Source of the DNA: CAG-390 sp045636385
GTDB lineage: Bacteria > Bacillota > Clostridia > Oscillospirales > CAG-272
DNA: 47,319 nucleotides
Assembly: GCA_045636385.1 (NCBI GenBank)
Contig: JAZTXK010000038.1
Span: 1 to 47,319, forward strand
Reading direction: 5' to 3'
Shown one piece after another: positions 1-6,066 of the stretch (its first letter is position 1; every line of letters starts with the position of its first letter). The notes under the pieces were generated by a model. That model ran no database searches. It was given only the letters and a program-made list of their open reading frames with translations, and was not told the DNA's origin. Position numbers and translations under genes: made by a program.

Positions 1-41
1 AGACGCGCGCCCCAGCTTCGCGAACAGGGGTACGATACCAT

Positions 42-127
42 AGAGAGGTAATGGCAAAATCCCGTTACCATTATGCTCTCTCTCCCGGGTTGGTTCGTCC
101 TTCGGATCGAGTACGTTATAGATTATA
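42..127 (-). ncRNA. Structured leader RNA at window edge, class unknown
   Basis: The leftward transcript from the promoter at 122-150 would begin near 115 and run out of the window. It contains a long hairpin: AGAGAG (42-47) pairs with CTCTCT (76-81) and TAATGG (49-54) with CCATTA (68-73), and there is a small TTC-loop hairpin near 98-106. I compared it by eye with common riboswitches, T-boxes, tmRNA, 6S, SRP and RNase P RNA and recognised none. It may be a cis-regulatory leader or a small RNA; the downstream part is missing. Confidence 0.35.
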
Positions 128-150
128 CACCTTTTGTTTGCGATTGTCAA
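122..150 (-). promoter_or_regulatory. Consensus sigma-A promoter reading leftward
   Basis: On the minus strand this reads TTGACA, a 17-bp spacer, then TATAAT, all exact consensus. No gene starts downstream within the window, so it drives a transcript that lies mostly outside. Confidence 0.75.
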
Positions 151-785
151 TAGTTATTCAAAATTTATTTCCATTTTTCTTCGTCATCTTCCACCGCTCT
201 CTCTACCCTCTTTATGCAGAATGACAACAGCCGCTCGGTTACACATTTTGGTTGTATTTTCACGTAATTTTGATATTTAACACGCATTTTTGTCACTTAG
301 GCTCGAATTAAAGAGTTTTCGATTGGATATTTTTGGTATAATTTTTGTTTAATTTGACGAAAACCATTGTTTGTAAATAAGTGAAACATCAGGCAGGTAT
401 TTTTGCGTCTTTTCCCATAAAATTAAATATTTACCTTCCGATCGCTCAAGCATTTTCGCTACGAAGCGCAAGATCCGCCCAATGTCGTTCGGGGTTGATT
501 TTGTGGTGTGCGGGCATTTTGGATAGTGGAAAGTAGCTGAAATAGTCCTTCTATTCTTCGTGCGGTACCGCTCTGCTCTCCCCTTTTGCCGCCGAGGCGG
601 CAGACGCGTTTGCTTGTAAATAAGTGCGCGTGGGGAGGACTTTGGGGATTTATTCTAACATAATAAATATAGGCAGAGGGGGATTTCAGTTTTTGGGGAT
701 AAGACAAATGTTGCGATTAAAATGACGCGCCCCTCCCGTTATCGGGAGGGGGTGGGGTGGGCAGTCAGATAATATTTTCCCTTTA
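151..785. other. Long intergenic stretch without a recognisable gene
   Basis: The left half is AT-rich. The only open frame (459-707, minus) has no ribosome binding site and a low-complexity, unrecognisable product, so it is not called. A 9-bp GC-rich hairpin with loop TTAT lies at 730-751 without a clear T-run. A 13-base direct repeat TTGTAAATAAGTG occurs at 371-383 and 614-626. Confidence 0.5.
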
Positions 786-796
786 GGCGAAAATAA

Positions 797-825
797 GTGG
801 CTGTATCACGGAGTGATACAGCCAC
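797..825 (-). terminator. Intrinsic terminator of the pilin-like gene
   Basis: A perfect 13-bp stem with a GGA loop, followed on the minus strand by TTATTTT. It begins 15 bases after the stop codon at 840. Confidence 0.85.
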
Positions 826-839
826 GATATTAAGCCGCA

Positions 840-2735
840 TTATTTTGCGATTACGGTCCAGAGGGAGTTTGCGGAGGTCAGCTCAAAAGCGTCCGCAATC
901 TTTACGCCTGCGATGCTATAGCTTGCAGATCTGCCGGTAGCATCGGTGGGATTGAACTTGAAGGTTCCGCCCGCGATGGAGATTTCTGCAGCGTTGGTAA
1001 TGAAGCCGGGAAGCTTATCAGTGCTGTGGCCGTTGAGTGCGCCGAATTCGCCGCCGTTTACGGTTGCTACGCTACCGTTACCACAGTAGATATAAGCCTG
1101 CTTTCTTGCAGCGGAAGCGGGAGCGAGGTTGAATACACCGCCGTTTACGGTGAGATTTGCGCTGCCGTTTACGAAGAACATATAGCGCTGACCGCTGGTG
1201 GAATCGGAAGTAAGGGTGATGTTACCGCTATTGAAGATAACCTCTGCGCCGTTAACGATCTGCATACCGCCGGTATGGTTAGCATTAACGCGATCGAGAG
1301 TGGTTACGGACTCTGCACCGCTTGCGGACATGAAGTAGCCGCGAACATCGCCTGCAGTAGTATTGAAGGTAACGTCGGAAATATTAGCGATACCGTAGTT
1401 TTCAACGCTGTTATGAGCAGCTACGAGGGTACCGTTCTTGAGGATAAGAGTACCGTAGTTATAGATAGTACCGTAGTATGTATTGCCCTGAAGGTCGATG
1501 GTTACAACCTCGCCGTTGTTAACGGTGATATCAGCGTTATAATCGAATACGTTGATATTCTTGATCTTATCAGCGGACTTGATTACAGCCCATACGGAGC
1601 GATTATTAACAGCCTCATAGCCTTCAGCAAGCCATGCGGAGGGATCGAATGCGAAGTTACCGCCGGTGATGGAAACGTCGTTGCCGAGAATGCCGGTTCT
1701 ATAACCGTCCTTATTCATAGCGGCACCGAAATTACCGCCGTATACGTTTACGTCAGCGCCTGCAACAGCATAGATATAAGCACGTCTCTGGTTCTGATTG
1801 GAGTTAATAGAGAAATTACCGTCGTAAACATTGAGGGTTGCGCCGTTGTCAACGATAAATACGTATCTTGCACCGCAATCGAGAACGGTTCCGCTTGCGT
1901 CAAGACCTGCATGGAGAGCGATATCGCCGGTGAAGTCTACACAGCTATTGTTAGCGATCTGAACACCGCCGCCGTTGATAGTTACGTTTTCAAAGGTCAT
2001 ATTTGCGTTGCCGTATGCATTAACGCTGTACCACCAAGGTGTACCGGTATCGATAACGACGTTTTCGAACTTAGCTTCGCCGCTACACATAATGGTTGCA
2101 AATACGTCTTTATTATCAAGGACGTTGGTCTTTACAGTACCGTTGATAACGCGAACAGTACCGTAGTTGGTGATAGTACCGTAGAGGGTGTAACCGTTAA
2201 GATTGATGGTTACGGTCTCGCCTTCATTGATGATGATGTCGCCGTACATATCGCCGTCGAGAGTGATATCGTTGCTAACGAAGTCCTCGGACATTTCGTT
2301 TGCTTCGGTTGCAGCGCTGAGGTACATAGCTTCAACCTGATCAGCATCGAAGGAGGTTGCGAGGGCGTGATTGATGATCACCTTTACCTGCTCCTCGGTG
2401 AGAAGGGTGTTGTTGTTCTTAACTGCGAACATGTATTCAGCGAGGGGATTAACGATAGCGTTCTTAACGTCTTCTTCAACGAGCTCGCTAAGAGTTGCGA
2501 GGGTGGTTTCGATCTTGCCTTCGAAGTCATCCCAGGTGAGAAGGTCCTTGTTGTCCATCTTCTCGACCATATCAACCATCTGCTGGGAGCTCTTTGCCTG
2601 AACGTAGTTGGTTTCTTCCGCTTTGTTTACTACGCCAACAAAGGTGGGGATGATAACTGCAGCTACAACTGCTACAGCTGCGATTGCGATTACGAGGCTA
2701 AATGTGGTAAACGCTCTCTTGTTTAAGATTTTCAT
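840..2735 (-). CDS. Secreted protein with pilin-like N-terminus and duplicated beta-helix region
   Basis: 631 aa. Residues 8-33 form a short basic segment plus one hydrophobic helix ending in IIPTFVGVVNKA, like the N-termini of type IV pilin-like proteins of gut Clostridia, but without the usual G-FTLIE cleavage motif. Residues 40-150 are helical. The rest is Asn/Gly/Thr-rich with short beta repeats (NYGT, NGGxF, ITGG) typical of right-handed beta-helix surface proteins. Residues about 154-386 and 393-630 are two copies of the same unit: each starts with G-VTI-L-G-T-YGTI-NYGT, has a YIY...GGEFGA-type motif in the middle and ends in VWAVIK or LWTVIA. The gene is monocistronic, with its own consensus promoter and terminator and AAAGG upstream of ATG. 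A surface or adhesin role is inferred; the ligand is unknown. A long opposite-strand frame here is a codon-bias artefact. Confidence 0.75.
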   Translation of the reverse strand: MKILNKRAFTTFSLVIAIAAVAVVAAVIIPTFVGVVNKAEETNYVQAKSSQQMVDMVEKMDNKDLLTWDDFEGKIETTLATLSELVEEDVKNAIVNPLAEYMFAVKNNNTLLTEEQVKVIINHALATSFDADQVEAMYLSAATEANEMSEDFVSNDITLDGDMYGDIIINEGETVTINLNGYTLYGTITNYGTVRVINGTVKTNVLDNKDVFATIMCSGEAKFENVVIDTGTPWWYSVNAYGNANMTFENVTINGGGVQIANNSCVDFTGDIALHAGLDASGTVLDCGARYVFIVDNGATLNVYDGNFSINSNQNQRRAYIYAVAGADVNVYGGNFGAAMNKDGYRTGILGNDVSITGGNFAFDPSAWLAEGYEAVNNRSVWAVIKSADKIKNINVFDYNADITVNNGEVVTIDLQGNTYYGTIYNYGTLILKNGTLVAAHNSVENYGIANISDVTFNTTAGDVRGYFMSASGAESVTTLDRVNANHTGGMQIVNGAEVIFNSGNITLTSDSTSGQRYMFFVNGSANLTVNGGVFNLAPASAARKQAYIYCGNGSVATVNGGEFGALNGHSTDKLPGFITNAAEISIAGGTFKFNPTDATGRSASYSIAGVKIADAFELTSANSLWTVIAK

Positions 2736-2834
2736 GTCTGATGCCTTTCTTTCGTCTGTAAAGAATTTTTAGATACGTTTTTAAGTTGCTCAGCTTTGAG
2801 CATACCTTGTGCTTCCGGAATTGTTTTCACCAAG

Positions 2835-2863
2835 ATTATACCTCGAGTGACGCGATTTGTCAA
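2835..2863 (-). promoter_or_regulatory. Perfect sigma-A promoter of the pilin-like gene
   Basis: TTGACA (2858-2863), exact 17-bp spacer, TATAAT (2835-2840) on the minus strand. The predicted 5' leader is about 90 bases. Such an exact match suggests strong constitutive expression. Confidence 0.85.
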
Positions 2864-3037
2864 TAGATGTTGATGTTTATCAATAAAAATTGTATATGTA
2901 ACCGGCGAGGGGGTTACTATATATTATGATGGTTTCAAGCTTCCAAATAGGGGACTTCAGCGGCTACAGTAGCGGAATTATATACATTTTATGAACAACT
3001 ATTCAGCATTTGGATGAATATAATTTCCATAAAATTA
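2864..3037. other. Intergenic remainder with one small hairpin
   Basis: Between the promoter at 2835-2863 and the terminator at 3038-3074 I see no gene. GTAACC (2898-2903) pairs with GGTTAC (2912-2917) around an 8-base loop; its role is unknown. Confidence 0.4.
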
Positions 3038-3074
3038 AAAATAAGCACCGAGAGGAGCTCTCGGTGCTTATTTT
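3038..3074 (-). terminator. Terminator after the GH43 gene
   Basis: A stem of about 17 bp (ATAAGCACCGAGAG and its complement) with loop GAG, followed on the minus strand by a T-rich run. It starts three bases past the stop codon at 3077. Confidence 0.85.
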
Positions 3075-3076
3075 GA

Positions 3077-3970
3077 TTAAATTTCGGTTACGATTTTCAA
3101 ATTTCCTTCGGCTTCGGTTACAACAAAAAGATGGGCTCTTTCGAGCATATTTGCCTCGGGTGCGTGGATGCACATTATATTTCTGCCGTGCTCGTCTCGG
3201 AAAAACATCGCGTGTCCGCCGTTTTTATCGAAGAGCGGCTCGGGGAGATGCTCCCAGGGGCCAAAAATACTGCCGCTTCGGGAGATGACGGAGAGGACGA
3301 CATAATTATTTTGGAGATACGGCGACCAAGTCAGGAGGAGCGAGCCGTTTGAGAGCGGTTGAAGCCAGGGCGCATCCGATCCGTAGCGCATAGACTTTTC
3401 GCCGTTCCACATAATATGGTGCGGAGTCGCCTTTGAGATCGGTGATTCGTCCGATCCGAAAACGAGCCAAGGGGTGCCCTTGATGGCTGTGAGATCGTCG
3501 GTCAGCTCTGCGCCCCAAAGCTCGCCGACGAATGCGGATTTTTGGGCGACGTAATTATCGGGCCAATCATGGGAATAGAAAATATAGGGTTTGCCTTCGT
3601 GAACGTAGAGCGTACCGTCGATACAGCTTTGATCGAGCGGGGTCACGGCGCGAGGCATAAGGGGAACGAACTTACCGCGCGGCGAATCGCTGACGCAGAT
3701 CTGAGTGCCGCGGAGACCGTTTTTGCCGAGGAGGGAGACGAAAAGATAAAACTTTCCTTTATATTTATGTACCTCGCCCGCCCAGACGTCCTTGTACGCC
3801 CAAAAATCGTCGGGAATTTCAAACGCAACGCCGCCTTCCTCCCAATTTTCAAGGTCGCGGCTGTGGTAATAAGAATAGGTGCGCTCGCCCGTGGTAGCGT
3901 ACATATAGTAAACACCGTCCTCAAAGACGATGAATGGATCGCGCACGCGGATATCTTCTCTTTTCAGCAT
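3077..3970 (-). CDS. Glycoside hydrolase family 43-like protein
   Basis: 297 aa, a single five-bladed beta-propeller domain with no signal peptide, so probably cytoplasmic. Family 43 enzymes cleave alpha-L-arabinofuranosides or beta-xylosides by inversion. The expected catalytic motifs are visible: RDPF with Asp11 as putative base, IDGT with Asp118 as pKa modulator, and SDAPWL with Asp199 where many members have a glutamate acid (EGP). The substitution at this third site leaves activity and substrate uncertain. The RBS GAGG sits 7 bases before ATG. It lies 15 bases downstream of a sugar isomerase-like gene and shares its promoter, which suggests intracellular processing of imported oligosaccharides. 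Confidence 0.8.
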   Translation of the reverse strand: MLKREDIRVRDPFIVFEDGVYYMYATTGERTYSYYHSRDLENWEEGGVAFEIPDDFWAYKDVWAGEVHKYKGKFYLFVSLLGKNGLRGTQICVSDSPRGKFVPLMPRAVTPLDQSCIDGTLYVHEGKPYIFYSHDWPDNYVAQKSAFVGELWGAELTDDLTAIKGTPWLVFGSDESPISKATPHHIMWNGEKSMRYGSDAPWLQPLSNGSLLLTWSPYLQNNYVVLSVISRSGSIFGPWEHLPEPLFDKNGGHAMFFRDEHGRNIMCIHAPEANMLERAHLFVVTEAEGNLKIVTEI

Positions 3971-3985
3971 ATTATCACCTCAAAA

Positions 3986-4768
3986 TTATTTGTAAATTTC
4001 AAGCATTGCCGTCAGCGCATCCTCGATGGGCGGCAGATCGGGATGCCATTTTCTCTCCCATTCGAGCGAAAAAGCACCGTCGTAACCGTTCATAACAAGA
4101 TATTCAGCCATCTCGCGCAGGGGGAGCGTGCCTTTTCCCGGAAGAACGAGCACTTCGGGAGTCACGTCCTTAAGATGCACATGGCGGATGAGAGTGCGGA
4201 AATCATCGCAGAAGGCGCGCCAATTTTCGCCGTAAGTGTTTCTCGTGTGGCAAACGTCCCAGATCAAGCCGAAGCTTTCGTACTTTCCGCAGATTTCCGC
4301 AACCGCACCGAGGCGGGCGGCGGTATTTACGTCGCCGTGTGTTTCAAGCAGAACTTCGACTCCTTTATCCGATGCATATTCGCAAAGGATCAATATACCG
4401 CGAGCGATTCGGCTGATACATTCTCCTTCGTCACCCTTGATATTGTTTCCGAAAACGCGGATTCCGCGAAAACCTATATCACGCGCGGTGTCGATGGCGT
4501 AAATACCTTCTTCGATGAAGTTATCGAGCTTGGCTTCATCGTGGAAGCTGCAGGACGTTCCGAGAATAAGCGGAGCGATGCCGTATTCACGGAACTTTTC
4601 TTTGGTTTGAGTGCGGTTTTCGGGCAAAAGCTCCTGCATTTTGCGGATATTTACCTCGCCGCAGAGTCCTCGCAGTTCGAGTGCAGAAATCCCGAATATT
4701 TGCGCAAGCGTTAGAGCCTCGGAGAGGCTGTACTCGGTGCAACCGAGAGTTGAAAAACAAAAGTTCAT
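3986..4768 (-). CDS. Sugar phosphate isomerase/epimerase, TIM-barrel (AP endonuclease 2 family)
   Basis: 260 aa, the usual length for the xylose isomerase-like TIM-barrel family. Candidate metal and active-site residues occur in the expected order along the barrel: LLETHGD, IWDVCH, HVHLKD and SLEWE. Members isomerise or epimerise keto-sugars and related compounds such as inosose or hydroxypyruvate; the substrate here cannot be read from sequence. The RBS GAGGGGG precedes ATG. It is the first gene of a two-gene operon with the GH43 gene, with its own promoter at 4798-4825. Confidence 0.85.
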   Translation of the reverse strand: MNFCFSTLGCTEYSLSEALTLAQIFGISALELRGLCGEVNIRKMQELLPENRTQTKEKFREYGIAPLILGTSCSFHDEAKLDNFIEEGIYAIDTARDIGFRGIRVFGNNIKGDEGECISRIARGILILCEYASDKGVEVLLETHGDVNTAARLGAVAEICGKYESFGLIWDVCHTRNTYGENWRAFCDDFRTLIRHVHLKDVTPEVLVLPGKGTLPLREMAEYLVMNGYDGAFSLEWERKWHPDLPPIEDALTAMLEIYK

Positions 4769-4797
4769 AATTTTATCCCCCTCTGTCTTTAAATATA

Positions 4798-4825
4798 ATT
4801 ATACCATTTTTTTGCGATTTTTCAA
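4798..4825 (-). promoter_or_regulatory. Promoter of the isomerase-GH43 operon
   Basis: TTGAAA (4820-4825), 16-bp spacer, TATAAT (4798-4803) on the minus strand, about 30 bases upstream of the start codon. Confidence 0.75.
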
Positions 4826-4830
4826 TAGGA

Positions 4831-4861
4831 AAAGCGGCAAAATCAGAGATTTTACCGCTTT
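4831..4861 (-). terminator. Terminator after the AAA ATPase operon
   Basis: Stem AAAGCGG/CCGCTTT with one mismatch, continuing AAAATC/GATTTT around loop AGA; on the minus strand the stem ends in a T-run. It follows the stop codon at 4867. Confidence 0.75.
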
Positions 4862-4866
4862 AATTA

Positions 4867-5742
4867 TTAAAATTCGTCCTTATGCTCCATGAAAAATTCA
4901 AAATACTTGCGCACGTTCGGCAGCTCGGTCCATCTGCAGACCGAGGCGGGATAGCTGTCGAGGTTGTATATTTTTGCCTCTCTCATAGCGAGGAAGACGG
5001 GTGAATGCGTTGCGATTATGAACTGACTTCGACCGACTCGGGCGGTTGCCGAAATATATTCGGCGAGCTCGATCTGAAACTCTATCGAGAGGCTGTTTTC
5101 GGGCTCGTCGAGGAGATAGACGGCATCGTCCTTTATGCGTTCAAGAAAGTATCGCATCGCGGTCTGACCGTTTGAATAGAGATCAATATCTCTTGCAGTG
5201 CGTTTTTTGACGTAGCTCGACTGCGTTTTTCTCGGCGAAAGAATCTCCATAGTTTCGCTCCAACGCTCATAATCGTCAAGGCCGTGAAGACGGAGGATGT
5301 CGGGATTTCGCATTGCCTCGCCGTGAACCAAAACGTATTTGTCGAAAAGCTCGTTTCTCTGTTCGCTTATATTTTCATTGACCGTTCGCGCCTTGAGAAC
5401 GTAATCAAACACATCGTCGCTCGTAAGCACAGAGCTTCTTCGAGGCTCGCGGGCGTAGTCGAGCGAGCACATCCCCACAAACCGATCAAAAAGAGGCGCA
5501 TCGTTGAATTCGGAATAACGGCTTGCGCGCATTTTGTGCGCCAAAATATTGATAAGTGTGCTCTTGCCCGAGCCGTTGCCGCCGTAGAGCATAGTTATGC
5601 CGTCAAAATCAATCGTTCCGAGCCTCATGTCGGGGAATATTTTAAAGGGATAGAAGGTATTGAAACAGGTGCGCTTTTCTTCCTCGATCACCTTGATCTC
5701 GGCAAACTCGCTCGGGAGATGTAGTTTTTTCAAGTAAATCAT
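4867..5742 (-). CDS. AAA/ABC-type ATPase, single-domain (SMC/RecF-like fold)
   Basis: 291 aa. Walker A GGNGSGKS lies at residues 54-61, a signature-like YSNGQTAM precedes a Walker B VYLLDEPENSLS, and a switch histidine occurs in IIATHSP. This order is typical of soluble ABC/SMC-like ATPases (AAA_21/AAA_15 type) that act on nucleic acids or in defence and toxin systems, not of transporters; no membrane segments are present. The start has only a weak RBS (GGTGG), consistent with translational coupling. It is the last gene of a three-gene operon behind the small 97-aa gene (29-base gap) and the XRE-GNAT-SUKH gene, followed by a terminator. The function is unknown. Confidence 0.8.
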   Translation of the reverse strand: MIYLKKLHLPSEFAEIKVIEEEKRTCFNTFYPFKIFPDMRLGTIDFDGITMLYGGNGSGKSTLINILAHKMRASRYSEFNDAPLFDRFVGMCSLDYAREPRRSSVLTSDDVFDYVLKARTVNENISEQRNELFDKYVLVHGEAMRNPDILRLHGLDDYERWSETMEILSPRKTQSSYVKKRTARDIDLYSNGQTAMRYFLERIKDDAVYLLDEPENSLSIEFQIELAEYISATARVGRSQFIIATHSPVFLAMREAKIYNLDSYPASVCRWTELPNVRKYFEFFMEHKDEF

Positions 5743-5771
5743 TTCTTGCCACCGTTCAACTGACTATAAGA

Positions 5772-6065
5772 TTAATCGCACAGAATTTTACAGCAAAGCT
5801 CTTTGATCTCGTCGATCGACTTTTTTACGGTCGCTTCCGGGAAATGACCAACGATGTATTCAAGCTCCTCGCCGAGGTTGAGTATGCGGAAAATTTCGGG
5901 ATCATCCTCGTATCTGAAAAAGATTCCGGGGCGGAACAACGCCTTTTGCGCATCCGCGGGCTTGATTATCTTATCCTCGATCGCCATTACAAGCCCGAGC
6001 GACAGCATCGCAATACGCTTTCTGCGGTCGGATTCTTCAATATTGAAATTAATATTCTTTATCAT
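5772..6065 (-). CDS. Small acidic protein of unknown function (possibly DUF3969-like)
   Basis: 97 aa, soluble and rich in Glu, Ile and Lys, predicted helical. The pattern MLSLGLVMAIEDKII, then LFRP, then LGEELEYI resembles what I remember of the DUF3969 family, but I cannot verify this. The start codon lies one base beyond the stop codon of the XRE-GNAT-SUKH gene (stop TAA, one A, then ATG), a strong sign of translational coupling, and only a weak TTGG precedes it. It is probably an accessory or partner protein of the flanking products; no catalytic motif is visible. Confidence 0.65.
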   Translation of the reverse strand: MIKNINFNIEESDRRKRIAMLSLGLVMAIEDKIIKPADAQKALFRPGIFFRYEDDPEIFRILNLGEELEYIVGHFPEATVKKSIDEIKELCCKILCD

Positions 6066-6066
6066 T

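Noticed and set aside
371..626. Direct repeat TTGTAAATAAGTG (371-383 and 614-626) as part of a mobile element
   Set aside because: Only two short AT-rich copies, with no transposase, terminal repeats or target duplication nearby.
459..707. 82-aa minus-strand frame in the left intergenic region
   Set aside because: No ribosome binding site or promoter, Arg/Ser/Pro-rich product without recognisable features.
1026..2726. 566-aa plus-strand open frame opposite the pilin-like gene
   Set aside because: Composition follows the antisense of a biased, repetitive gene; no RBS, promoter or recognisable domain, while the minus-strand gene has all of these.
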